Part shown: piece after piece, positions 1 to 9,400 of the stretch | Layout: every line of letters begins with the position of its first letter | Numbering within the stretch: position 1 is the stretch's first letter | NCBI RefSeq assembly: GCF_048060095.1 | Contig: NZ_JBLUOA010000001.1 | Location: 496,001-560,000 of the forward strand | Length of the DNA stretch: 64,000 nt | Source: JBLUOA01 sp048060095 | GTDB lineage: Bacteria; Pseudomonadota; Alphaproteobacteria; Rhodobacterales; Rhodobacteraceae | Reading direction: 5' to 3' | Made by a program: the position numbers and the translations under genes | The notes under the pieces: model-generated | Told to the model about the DNA's origin: nothing | Database searches by the model: none | Seen by the model: only the letters and a program-made list of their open reading frames with translations

Positions 1-4
1 CAGC

Positions 5-1162
5 ATGACAAAACTGAACTGGGGCATGATCGGCGGCGGCGAAGGCAGCCAGATCGGACCGGCGCATCGGCTGGGTGCAGGCCTTGACGCGCATTTCGAT
101 TTCGTCGCCGGGGCGCTCGACCATCGGCCCGAGGTCGGGCGCGAATATGGCCAGCGCCTCGGCCTTGCCGCCGACCGCGCCTATGGCAATTGGCAGGAGA
201 TGCTGGAGGGGGAGAAGGGACGCGAGGACCGCGTCGATCTCGTGACCGTGGCGACGCCGAACGCGACCCATTTCGAGATCACCAAAGCCTATCTTGAGGC
301 CGGGTTCCACGTGCTTTGCGAAAAGCCGATGACGATGACGGTTGAGGAGGGGGAGGAGATCGTGAAGCTCGCGAAATCCACCGGGCGTATCTGCGCGGTG
401 AACTACGGCTATTCCGGCTATTCGCTGGTACGCCACATGCGGGCGATGGTGGCGCGGGGCGATCTGGGAAAGATCCGGCTGGTGAAGGCAGAATTCGCCC
501 ATGGCCACCACGCCGACGCCGCCGACGCCGACAACCCGCGCGTGCGCTGGCGCTATGATCCAGCGCAGGCGGGGGTTTCAGCGCAATTCGCAGATTGCGG
601 GATTCACGCGCTCCATATGGCGAGCTTTGTGACGGGCCAAGAGGTCACGAAACTGTCCGCCGACACGGTGTCGTGCATCGAAAGCCGAGAGCTTGAGGAC
701 GACGCGATGGTCAACTTCCGCATGGACGGAGGTGCTGTCGGGCGGCTGTGGACTTCGTCGGTGGCCATCGGGAGGCAGCACGGGTTGACCCTGCAGGCCT
801 TCGGCGAAAAAGGCGGGCTGCGCTGGGCGCAGGAACAGCCAAACCAGCTTTACTGGATGCCCCTAAACGAACGCCTGCAAGTGATCGAACGAGGTGAGGC
901 AGACCTGTCCCCCGAAGCCGACCGCACCACCCGGGTCACCATCGGCCATGCCGAAGGGATGCCGCTGGCCTTCGCCAATATCTACACCGATCTGGCAGAG
1001 GCGATTCGGGCAGAGAAAGAAGGTCGCGCGATCAACCCGGCAGCGGATCTATACCCGAGGGCCGAGGATGGGCTGCGGTCAATGGCAGCGGTGTTCGCCG
1101 TTGCCGAGAGCGGGAAGGCGGACGGCGCGTGGGTAGACGCGAGGCCGCCGATGTTTCGCTAG
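5..1162 (+). CDS. Gfo/Idh/MocA family NAD(P)-dependent oxidoreductase
   Basis: A 385-residue protein of normal length for this family, which oxidises or reduces sugars, inositols and related polyols with NAD(P). The N-terminus has a Rossmann start (GMIGGGEGSQIG, residues 7-18), and CEKPMT near residue 105 is the family's Glu-Lys-Pro motif carrying the catalytic-site lysine. The C-terminal half matches the usual alpha/beta substrate domain. It starts four bases into the window, so its ribosome binding site and upstream neighbours are not visible, and a slightly earlier start cannot be excluded. It may be the last gene of an upstream operon. A link with the sugar ABC transporter at 3.4-6.4 kb is plausible but not shown. 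The substrate is unknown. Confidence 0.85.
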   Translation: MTKLNWGMIGGGEGSQIGPAHRLGAGLDAHFDFVAGALDHRPEVGREYGQRLGLAADRAYGNWQEMLEGEKGREDRVDLVTVATPNATHFEITKAYLEAGFHVLCEKPMTMTVEEGEEIVKLAKSTGRICAVNYGYSGYSLVRHMRAMVARGDLGKIRLVKAEFAHGHHADAADADNPRVRWRYDPAQAGVSAQFADCGIHALHMASFVTGQEVTKLSADTVSCIESRELEDDAMVNFRMDGGAVGRLWTSSVAIGRQHGLTLQAFGEKGGLRWAQEQPNQLYWMPLNERLQVIERGEADLSPEADRTTRVTIGHAEGMPLAFANIYTDLAEAIRAEKEGRAINPAADLYPRAEDGLRSMAAVFAVAESGKADGAWVDARPPMFR

Positions 1163-1327
1163 CGGCGTCACCGGCTTCGTCACGGTGCTTGTCGTCTTCG
1201 ATCCTTCGGCGGGATGCCGCCTTTCTCGACAAGCCCGCTTCGCCCTTGGCGAAATTATCCCGAAAAAGGGTGTTCGGCGCGGCGTGGCCCCTTGCGCAGT
1301 CAAGGGTAGCCGCCGATATACGCGCGT

Positions 1328-2140
1328 ATGGATGATGAAGCACTTTCCCCGTTGTCTCTTCGCACGCTAGCGGCCCGGTTTGTCGACCGGCCCGCCGTGC
1401 AGAATTTCATACTTGGCGTGATCCTGTTCAATGCCGTGATTCTGGGGCTTGAGACCTCCGAAGCGGTGATGCAGCAGGCCGGGCCATTGATCCTGCTTCT
1501 GGACAAAATCTGCCTTGGTATCTTCGTGGTTGAGATCGCGCTGAAGTTTTTCGCGCGCGGGCTCGGGTTCTTCCAGCGGGGGTGGAACATTTTTGATTTC
1601 GTCATTGTGGGGATAGCGCTGATACCGTCCGCGCAGGGGTTGAGCGTCTTGCGCGCGCTGCGCATTCTGCGTCTGTTGCGCGTACTATCGGTGGCCCCGT
1701 CGCTGCGCCGGGTGGTCGAAGGTCTGGTCAGCGCGCTGCCCGGCATGGGGTCGGTCTTTCTGCTGATGGGCCTGATCTTTTACATTGGCGCGGTTATGGC
1801 GACCAAGCTCTTCGGCGCGAGCTTTCCCGAATGGTTCGGAACGTTGGCGCGGTCCGGGTATTCGCTGTTCCAGATCATGACGCTGGAGAGTTGGTCAATG
1901 GGCATCGTGCGCCCGGTGATGGAGGTTTACCCCTACGCTTGGGCGTTTTTCGTGCCGTTCATCATGGTCACCACATTCGCGGTGGTAAACCTGCTGGTCG
2001 GCTTGATCGTGAACTCGATGCAGGATGCGCATCACGAGGAGGACGTCGAAAAGACGGACACCTATCGTGACGAGGTGCTGACCCGCTTGGGCGAGCTGGA
2101 AGCGCTGATTAAGTCGCAAAACGACTCCCGAAAGAACTAA
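1328..2140 (+). CDS. Bacterial voltage-gated sodium channel (NaChBac/NavAb type)
   Basis: A 270-residue single-domain ion channel subunit expected to work as a homotetramer in the inner membrane. S1-S4 span about residues 25-130; S4 carries four arginines at every third position (R109, R112, R115, R118). The pore loop contains TLESWSMG (residues 185-192), the selectivity-filter sequence typical of prokaryotic Nav channels, where the glutamate gives the ring of negative charge. S6 follows at about 205-235, then a charged C-terminal tail (about 240-270) of the kind that forms a tetrameric coiled coil in this family. No strong ribosome binding site precedes the ATG. It stands alone between unrelated genes. 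Roles in motility or pH homeostasis are known for relatives but cannot be inferred here. Confidence 0.92.
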   Translation: MDDEALSPLSLRTLAARFVDRPAVQNFILGVILFNAVILGLETSEAVMQQAGPLILLLDKICLGIFVVEIALKFFARGLGFFQRGWNIFDFVIVGIALIPSAQGLSVLRALRILRLLRVLSVAPSLRRVVEGLVSALPGMGSVFLLMGLIFYIGAVMATKLFGASFPEWFGTLARSGYSLFQIMTLESWSMGIVRPVMEVYPYAWAFFVPFIMVTTFAVVNLLVGLIVNSMQDAHHEEDVEKTDTYRDEVLTRLGELEALIKSQNDSRKN

Positions 2141-2240
2141 GTCCGGCGGGGGTGCCGCACACCTACCGGTGCGACGCCTTAACGGGGCCGTACCAACCGT
2201 TCGATAATGACGCATAACTCGTCGATCTTTCGACGCACCC

Positions 2241-3239
2241 TCATCCCCGCGTCCTCAACGTCCCCCTTTCCACCACCTCGCAGGGGAACAGGCGCGCTTC
2301 GGGGTAGCGGTCCGGCTCATCAAGCATCGCGACCATCAGTTCGACGGAAGAGTTGATGATTTGTCGGATCGGTTGGCGGATGGTGGTGAGGTTTATGTTC
2401 TCCCACCCGGCCATTTCCATATCGTTGAGGCCGATCAGGCCGATGTCGTCAGGCACGGACATGCCCGCATCCTTCACCGCGCTGAGCGCGCCGATGGACA
2501 ACACGTCATCGCCGCAGAAATACGCCTCGGCAGGATTGTTGGCGATCAGGCGCAGCATTTCCTTGCGGCCCGCGTCAAAAGAATAAGCGTCGGCGAAGGA
2601 GTGGGTGAAGGCGATTTCGGGACGGTTCGACAGTTCAGCCGCGAAGCCTTTTAGTCGGTCCTGGGTCGATGTCGCCTGCTCCGGCCCGCCGAGGAAGGCG
2701 ACGCGTTTGTAACCCCGGGCGATCAATTCGCGGGCGGCCATGCGGCCACATTCGGCGTTGTCGATCCCCACGATGTGAACCTGCGGTGCGCTGGAATAGC
2801 GTCCGAAGCTATGGACGACCGGCACACCCGCGTCGCGGAACGCCTTGGCAAATCCCGGCGGCAGGGTGGAGGACGCAACGACGACTCCGTCCACCGAATA
2901 CTGTCGCAGCATTTTGACGGAGTGTTCGGGATCGGTTTCATCGGTCAGATTGACCAGCAGCGGGCGCAGGCCACGATCCTGAAGGCTGCGGGTGAACAGA
3001 TCGAAGACCTCAAGGAAAATCGGGTTGTGGAAGTTGTTGGACACGAGGCCGACAAGTTTCGTGCGTCGGGTCGTCAGGCTGCGGGCGAGGAAGTTAGGGC
3101 TATACCCAAGCTCTGACGCGGCTTTTTCAACGCGGCGGCGCATTTTTTCCGACACGGAGGCGCCGTCGGTAAAGGTGCGCGACACGGCGGAACGCGACAC
3201 CCCGGCGCGTTCGGCGACATCCTTTAGCGTTGCGGGCAT
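2241..3239 (-). CDS. LacI family transcriptional regulator
   Basis: A 332-residue LacI/GalR-type regulator: an N-terminal helix-turn-helix (TLKDVAERAGVSRSAVSR, residues 4-21), a hinge (SPNFLARSL) and a periplasmic-binding-protein-like sensor domain. The start is ATG at 3239 because GAGGAA lies about 8 bases upstream and the HTH then begins right after the initiator; an in-frame extension to 3404 would run through the operator. It is transcribed away from the sugar ABC operon that begins at 3435, and a 20-bp palindrome lies between the two starts, so it most likely represses the transporter and itself. The inducer is probably the transported sugar or a metabolite of it. Confidence 0.9.
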   Translation of the reverse strand: MPATLKDVAERAGVSRSAVSRTFTDGASVSEKMRRRVEKAASELGYSPNFLARSLTTRRTKLVGLVSNNFHNPIFLEVFDLFTRSLQDRGLRPLLVNLTDETDPEHSVKMLRQYSVDGVVVASSTLPPGFAKAFRDAGVPVVHSFGRYSSAPQVHIVGIDNAECGRMAARELIARGYKRVAFLGGPEQATSTQDRLKGFAAELSNRPEIAFTHSFADAYSFDAGRKEMLRLIANNPAEAYFCGDDVLSIGALSAVKDAGMSVPDDIGLIGLNDMEMAGWENINLTTIRQPIRQIINSSVELMVAMLDEPDRYPEARLFPCEVVERGTLRTRG

Positions 3240-3324
3240 GGGCGTGGTTCCTCGGGCGTTGGTGCGATTGGGTTCGGTTTTACCGCAGTCCTCGTTTCTT
3301 CGCAGTATGGAAATAATCACTGAT

Positions 3325-3344
3325 TTTTGCAACCGGTTGCAAAA
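3325..3344. promoter_or_regulatory. LacI-type palindromic operator
   Basis: TTTTGCAACCGGTTGCAAAA is a perfect 20-bp palindrome centred on CCGG. The central CG step with symmetric AT-rich arms is typical of LacI/GalR operators. It lies 86 bases before the regulator's start and 91 bases before the substrate-binding protein's start, placed to control both divergent genes. Confidence 0.8.
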
Positions 3345-3434
3345 TGGTGCGATTCGTGCTTTCTTCGATTTGGAGAGCCGGACAGGGCCCGCTCTTTCTA
3401 CCAAGAATAGACGGTGAATTCAGGGAGGAATAAA

Positions 3435-4385
3435 ATGACTTCACTCATCAAGAAACTGGTGTTGGCGACCGCTGTGGTTGCGGCACCGCTGCTAGGCGCG
3501 ACGGTCGCATCCGCAGAAGGGGAGAAATACATCCTCGTCAGCCACGCACCCGATAGCGACAGCTGGTGGAACACGATCAAGAACGGCATCGCGCTCGCCG
3601 GAGAGCAGATGGGCGTCGAGGTTGAATATCGCAACCCGCCGACCGGTGACCTTGCCGATATGGCACGCATCATCGAACAGGCCGCAGCGTCCGGTCCGGA
3701 CGGGATCATCACGACCCTTTCCGACTACGATGTGCTGAGTGGCCCGATCAAGGCGGCGGTTGATAGCGGAGTTGATGTGATCATCATGAATTCCGGCACG
3801 CCAGAGCAGGCGCGCGAGGTTGGCTCCCTCATGTATGTCGGCCAGCCGGAGTATGATGCTGGTCACGCCGCCGGTCTGCGCGCCAAGGGCGATGGTGTCA
3901 GCAGCTTCCTCTGCGTGAATCACTACATCTCTTCGCCGTCCTCGACCGAACGCTGCCAAGGCTTCGCTGATGGCCTCGGCGTGGAACTGGGCGATCAGAT
4001 GATCGACAGCGGCCAGGACCCGGCCGAGATCAAGAACCGCGTTCTTGCCTACCTGTCGGCCAACCCGGACACCGACGCAATCCTGACGCTCGGCCCGACT
4101 TCGGCTGACCCGACGCTGCTGGCGCTGGATGAAAATGGTATGGCCGGTGACATCTACTTCGGCACCTTCGACCTGGGCGAAAACATCGTTCAGGGCATCA
4201 AGGACGGTGTGATCGCCTGGGGTATCGACCAGCAACCCTTCTTGCAGGCTTACCTGCCGGTCGTGGTTTTGACGAACTACCACCGCTACGGTGTGCTGCC
4301 GGGCAACAATATCAATTCGGGCCCCGGTTTCGTGACCGCGGACGGACTTGAGAAAGTCGAAGAGTTCGCGGGTGAATACCGCTAA
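3435..4385 (+). CDS. Sugar ABC transporter substrate-binding protein
   Basis: A 316-residue periplasmic binding protein of the ribose/simple-sugar class (Peripla_BP_4 type). The start at 3435 is chosen because AGGGAGGAA sits 4 bases upstream and the protein then opens with a clear signal peptide (basic MTSLIKK, hydrophobic stretch, ATVASA/E cleavage near residue 25). The mature part starts with EKYILVSHAPDSDSWWNTIK, the usual first beta-strand and ligand-contact region. It is the first gene of a binding protein-permease-ATPase operon. The sugar is unknown. A hairpin and T-run directly after the stop probably keep its expression above that of the membrane parts. Confidence 0.9.
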   Translation: MTSLIKKLVLATAVVAAPLLGATVASAEGEKYILVSHAPDSDSWWNTIKNGIALAGEQMGVEVEYRNPPTGDLADMARIIEQAAASGPDGIITTLSDYDVLSGPIKAAVDSGVDVIIMNSGTPEQAREVGSLMYVGQPEYDAGHAAGLRAKGDGVSSFLCVNHYISSPSSTERCQGFADGLGVELGDQMIDSGQDPAEIKNRVLAYLSANPDTDAILTLGPTSADPTLLALDENGMAGDIYFGTFDLGENIVQGIKDGVIAWGIDQQPFLQAYLPVVVLTNYHRYGVLPGNNINSGPGFVTADGLEKVEEFAGEYR

Positions 4386-4399
4386 GTCCTGACGACACC

Positions 4400-4434
4400 G
4401 GGCGGTGCGGGCTAAGCTCCGCGCCGCCCTTTTT
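4400..4434 (+). terminator. Terminator-like attenuator hairpin after the binding-protein gene
   Basis: An 11-bp GC-rich stem (4400-4410 with 4419-4429, one G-T pair), an 8-base loop and a run of five T (4430-4434). It lies between the binding-protein and permease genes of one operon. Partial termination here would give more binding protein than permease and ATPase, a common design in such operons. Confidence 0.75.
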
Positions 4435-4480
4435 CCATCTGGAAACGCCTGCAACACATATAAAAGAAAAGGAAAGGGAC

Positions 4481-5599
4481 ATGTCGGATACCTCGGATGC
4501 CGTGGTTGACGAACGCGTCAAGGAAATGTCCGGGCTACGCAAGGCCCTGATCAGACCCGAACTCGGTGGGATCGTCGGAACGGTCGCTGTCTTCACCTTC
4601 TTTTTGCTCTTTGCCTTTGATAGTGGAATGTTCAACTCGCAAGGTGTGATGAACTGGTCGGTTGTCTCGGCCCAGTTCATGATTATCGCCGTTGGCGCAT
4701 GTCTGTTGATGATTGCGGGCGAGTTTGACCTTTCGGTGGGGTCGATGATCGGCTTCGCCGGTATGATGATTGCAATCCTTGGGGTCACGATGGCGTGGCC
4801 GATGTGGATCGCGATCCTCGTGACCTTTGCCATCTGTATCTCGATCGGCGCGCTGAACGGCTACATTGTGGTGCGAACGGGGTTGCCCAGCTTCATCGTT
4901 ACGCTGGCCTTCCTGTTCATCCTGCGCGGGTTCACGATCTTTCTGCCGCAGACGATCGAACGCAAGACCATCATTGGTGGCATTCGCGAGGCGGCAGAGG
5001 GCGACTGGCTCGGTGCGGCCTTTGGTGGCAAGATTTTCAAGGGCTTCTTCCAATGGCTCGGCGACGCAGGTGTCATCGCGACGTTTGAGCGTGGCAACCG
5101 CCAGGGGGAGCCTGTGGTCGATGGCATTCCGATGCTGATCGTCTGGGCGATCCTGTTGGTGATCGTGGGCCACATAATCTTGACCCGCACCCGTTTCGGC
5201 AACTGGATCTTTGCCGCTGGCGGAGATGCGGAATCCGCCCGCAATTCAGGCGTTCCGGTCAACAAGGTGAAAGTCCTGATGTTCATGTTCACCGCCTTTT
5301 GCGCAACGGTGTTCGCCACCTGTCAGGTGATGGAGTTCGGCTCTGCCGGGGCGGATCGTGGTTTGCTGAAAGAGTTTGAGGCGATCATCGCCGTGGTCAT
5401 CGGGGGTGCCCTTTTGACCGGCGGATATGGCTCGGTCATTGGTGCCGCGTTGGGTGCGCTGATCTTCGGCGTGGTGCAGCAGGGGTTGTTCTTTGCCGGG
5501 GTCGAAAGTTCGCTGTTCCGGGTGTTCCTTGGGGTGATTCTCTTGTTCGCGGTGATCCTGAACACTTATATTCGCCGCATCATCACGGGGGAGCGTTGA
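4481..5599 (+). CDS. Sugar ABC transporter permease (RbsC-like)
   Basis: A 372-residue inner-membrane permease of the BPD_transp_2 family used for ribose, xylose and related sugars. It has about ten hydrophobic segments. LMIAGEFDLSVGSMIG (about residues 77-92) is the strongly conserved signature of RbsC-type permeases, and the C-terminal part has the GGYGSVIGAALGALIFG loop. A stretch around residues 165-215 holds a charged insertion between membrane segments. GGAAAGGGAC precedes the ATG. It should form the channel together with the ATPase that follows one base downstream. Confidence 0.9.
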   Translation: MSDTSDAVVDERVKEMSGLRKALIRPELGGIVGTVAVFTFFLLFAFDSGMFNSQGVMNWSVVSAQFMIIAVGACLLMIAGEFDLSVGSMIGFAGMMIAILGVTMAWPMWIAILVTFAICISIGALNGYIVVRTGLPSFIVTLAFLFILRGFTIFLPQTIERKTIIGGIREAAEGDWLGAAFGGKIFKGFFQWLGDAGVIATFERGNRQGEPVVDGIPMLIVWAILLVIVGHIILTRTRFGNWIFAAGGDAESARNSGVPVNKVKVLMFMFTAFCATVFATCQVMEFGSAGADRGLLKEFEAIIAVVIGGALLTGGYGSVIGAALGALIFGVVQQGLFFAGVESSLFRVFLGVILLFAVILNTYIRRIITGER

Positions 5600-5600
5600 T

Positions 5601-6380
5601 ATGTCAGACGCCATCATCCAGATGAAGAATATAGAAAAGCACTTCGGCAGCGTTATCGCGCTGGCGGGGGTTTCCGTCGATGTTCTGCCCGGCGAATGTC
5701 ATTGCCTTCTGGGCGATAACGGTGCGGGAAAATCGACCTTCATCAAAACCATGTCGGGCGTGCACAAGCCAACCAAGGGCGAGATCATCTTTGAAGGGCA
5801 GCCGATGAACTTTTCGGACCCGCGGGATGCAATCGCCGCCGGGATCGCGACAGTTCACCAGCACCTTGCGATGATCCCCTTGATGTCGGTCAGCCGCAAC
5901 TTTTTCATGGGGAATGAACCGGTCAAGAAAGTCGGCCCACTGACCTTCTTCGATCACGGCCACGCCAATGAGGTCACGATGGAGGAGATGCGCAAGATGG
6001 GCATCAACCTGCGCGGCCCGGATCAGGCGGTTGGCACGCTGTCGGGCGGTGAACGCCAGACAGTCGCCATCGCCCGTGCGGTGCATTTCGGCGCGAAGGT
6101 TTTGATCTTGGATGAGCCGACCTCGGCCCTTGGTGTGCGGCAGACGGCAAACGTGCTGGCGACCATCGACAAGGTGCGCAAGCAGGGGATCGCCGTGGTT
6201 TTCATCACCCACAACGTTCGTCATGCCATGGCGGTTGGGGACCGGTTCACCGTGCTGAACCGGGGGCAGACGCTCGGCACCGCCAAGCGTGGCGACATCA
6301 CGCCGGAGGAACTTCAGGACATGATGGCAGGCGGTCAGGAAATGGCCACGCTTGAAGGGTCACTGGGCGGCACAGTTTGA
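5601..6380 (+). CDS. Sugar ABC transporter ATP-binding protein (single domain)
   Basis: A 259-residue ATPase with Walker A (GDNGAGKST, about residues 38-46), the ABC signature LSGGERQTVAIARA, Walker B (LILDEPTSALG) and a switch histidine in ITHNVRHAM. Many sugar ATPases of this class are RbsA-like with two fused nucleotide-binding domains of about 500 residues. This one has a single domain and must dimerise, as in the FrcA-like subgroup. It follows the permease by one base and is followed by a strong terminator, closing the operon. Confidence 0.92.
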   Translation: MSDAIIQMKNIEKHFGSVIALAGVSVDVLPGECHCLLGDNGAGKSTFIKTMSGVHKPTKGEIIFEGQPMNFSDPRDAIAAGIATVHQHLAMIPLMSVSRNFFMGNEPVKKVGPLTFFDHGHANEVTMEEMRKMGINLRGPDQAVGTLSGGERQTVAIARAVHFGAKVLILDEPTSALGVRQTANVLATIDKVRKQGIAVVFITHNVRHAMAVGDRFTVLNRGQTLGTAKRGDITPEELQDMMAGGQEMATLEGSLGGTV

Positions 6381-6386
6381 CTGGGT

Positions 6387-6423
6387 GCGGGGTGGCGCCT
6401 TTGTGCGCTGCCCCGCGTTTTTT
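6387..6423 (+). terminator. Rho-independent terminator of the sugar ABC operon
   Basis: A 12-bp stem (6387-6398 with 6405-6416, including G-T pairs), a 6-base loop and a T-run at 6418-6423. It starts 7 bases after the ATPase stop and overlaps the stop codon region of the convergent gene at 6422. Confidence 0.88.
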
Positions 6424-9400
6424 ATGCAGTGTAGGCGGCGAGGGCTGTCGTGATTTCGGCGCGGGTCTTTGTTGCCGCTTCTTCCTTCACCGGACCATAT
6501 CCTCTGATTTCCATGACAAGCCCTGCGATCTTCACCGCGTCGGCGTGATTTTCCGGCGTCAGGTGCGATAGCAGCGTGTCGAGCAGCGCTTCGTATTCCA
6601 CGATCAATGCCCGCTCTATCCGACGTTCGGCGGTGTAGCCGAACGGGTCGAACGGTGTGCCGCGCAGGCGCTTCAGCCTGGCAAGCTGCGCCATCGGTTT
6701 GCGCACCCACCCGCCGAATTCGCGCTTGAAGGGCCGGCCGCGCGCATCGCGCCCGGAAGGCAGCAGCGGCGGGGCGAGGTGGTGCTTGACGGTGTAGTCG
6801 CCGTCAAATCGGTTCGCCAATCCTTCGATGAATCCGGTGTCGGTATGCAGTCGCGCGACCTCGTATTCATCCTTGTAGGACATGAGTTTGAACAGACCCT
6901 TCACCGCCGCTTCGGTCAGTGCGACAGGTTCGCCCATCACGCGGGCCTCGGCCTGTTGTACGCGGTCGATCCGGGCGCGGTATTTCTGCGCCCACGCGGC
7001 GTTCTGGTAGTCGGTCAGGAAGTCTGCGCGGCGGTCGATCATCTGGTCAAGCGTTTGCGATTGCGGCGCCTCAACGCCCGCAAGGTCCGCGACTTTCTCC
7101 GGGCGTTCCGCCGCAACGCGCCCCCAGTTGAACGCAGCTTTATTGAGGTCCGGCTTTACCCCGTTCAACTCAATCGCTCGCATCAACGCCTCCTCGCTGA
7201 GGGGAACAAGGCCCGACTGCCACGCGGCGCCCAGCATCATGACGTTGGCGAACACGCTGTCACCGACCAACCGTTCGGCGAGCGTGTTGGCATCCAGCGT
7301 GCGCAGGCTGTCCTCGCCAATCACTTTGCCAATCTCGGCGATCCGCTGTCCGGGTTTCAGGTCCGCATCGCGGTTGCGGGTGAAATCCCCGGTCGGCATC
7401 TGGGCGGTGTTCAACACCGCGCGGGTGACGCCCTTTTGATAGGTGACAGAGGCTTTGGGCGACGAACTGACCACCAGATCGCAACCGATCAGGGCATCTG
7501 CCGCGCCCGTGTCGATGCGGACCTGATTCACGTCATTCTCTGACGCGCTCATTCTCAGATAGCTGAGGACGGGGCCGAATTTCTGCGCAAACCCCATGAA
7601 GTCAAGAACGCTCGCGCCCTTTTGTTCAAGGTTCGCGGCCATTGCGATTAACTGTCCGACGGTAACAACTCCAGTGCCGCCGACGCCTGTGATCAGGATG
7701 TCGTAGGGCGTATCAAGGCTGGGTAGGGTTGGCGCGGGCAGAGCGGTTTTCAACCCCTCAAGCTCTGCGGTCAAGTCGCTGACGGAGCGTTTCTTGCGGG
7801 TTCCGCCTTCGACCGTCACGAAACTGGGGCAGAAACCGTTAAGGCAGGTGAAATCCTTGTTACATGAATTGAGGTTGATCTGCCGCTTGCGTCCGAATTC
7901 GGTTTCCAGCGGTTCAACCGACAGGCAGTTGGATTCAACCGAACAATCGCCACAGCCTTCGCAGACCAGCGGGTTGATGACAGCGAATTTCTTCGGATCG
8001 TTCATCTTGCCGCGTTTGCGCAAACGGCGTTTTTCGGTGGCGCAGGTCTGCTGATAGATCAGGATCGTCGTGCCGGGGATCTCTCGCAATTCGCGCTGGG
8101 TCCGGTCCATTTCGCGGCGGTGGCGGATGTCGACGCCGGCGGGGAAGTCGCCGCGCTTGAACTGCTCCGGCTGGTCCGACACGACGACGATCTTTGCGGC
8201 ACCTTCGGCATCCATCGCCTGCGCGATTCCCGCGACGGTGATCGGGCCATCGACATCCTGACCGCCGGTCATTGCAACCGCATCGTTGAACAGGATTTTG
8301 TAAGTAATGTTCGTGCCCGCCGCGATCGCCTGCCGCACGGCAAGCGAGCCGGAGTGGAAATAGGTGCCTTCGCCAAGATTCTGGAACACATGCTTATTGC
8401 CGTTGAACCGCGAGCGGGACACCCAGTTGACTCCTTCGCCGCCCATCTGGATCAGCGATGTCGTGTTCCGGTCCATCCAGCTTGCCATAAAGTGACAGCC
8501 GATCCCGGCGAGTGCCTGCGACCCATCGGGCACCTTCGTTGAGGTGCTGTGCGGGCAGCCAGAGCAGAAATAGGGCGTCCGCGTCGCACCGGGGACAGAG
8601 ATGACCGGCGCCGGCTTTTCCAGCTTATCGACTGCCGCCGTTAGGTTCAGTTCGGGGAAGTTGTAATCCAGCCGCGCCGCGACGATCCGGGCGAGCAGCA
8701 TCGGCGAAAGCTCCCCCACCCACGGCATCAGGCGGTCATCATTCTGGTCGCGCTTGCCGACCATCCGTTCCGGCTTGCGCCCCGGATTGTCGTAGAAATA
8801 CTCCTTAAGCTGGCTTTCGATGATGCCGCGTTTTTCCTCAACAACCAGCAATTCCTGCTTGTCCTTCGCGAACTCCAGCGCGTTGTGATGTTCCAGCGGC
8901 CAGACCATCCCGACCTTGTAGATATCCAGCCCGATTTCCCTGGCGCGTGCCGCATCAATACCCAGCAAACGCAGCGCCTCCATCAGATCGAGGTGGCCCT
9001 TGCCGGTCGTCACGATGCCGAACCGCGCGTCCTTATTGTTGTATATCGCGTGGTCAATCTGGTTGGCTTGGGCAAAGGCCAGCACGGCGTTCTTCTTCCA
9101 TTCCAGCCGCTCTTCAATCTGCGGGCCGGGCAGATCGGGCCAGCGGTAGTGCAGGCCGCCTTTGGGCAGGTCGATTTCTGGCAGGATAAAGCTGCGATCC
9201 TGCGGCAGATCGAACGACATGCCGGATTCCACGGTTTCCGAAATCGCCTTGAACCCGACCCACATGCCGGAAAAGCGCGACAGGGCATAGCCGAATTCCG
9301 CGAACGGCAGAAACTCCGCCACGTTCGCGGGGTTCAGGACGGGCATAAAGAAGTTCATGAAGGCGACGTCGGATTGATGTGACATCGACGATGAGACACA

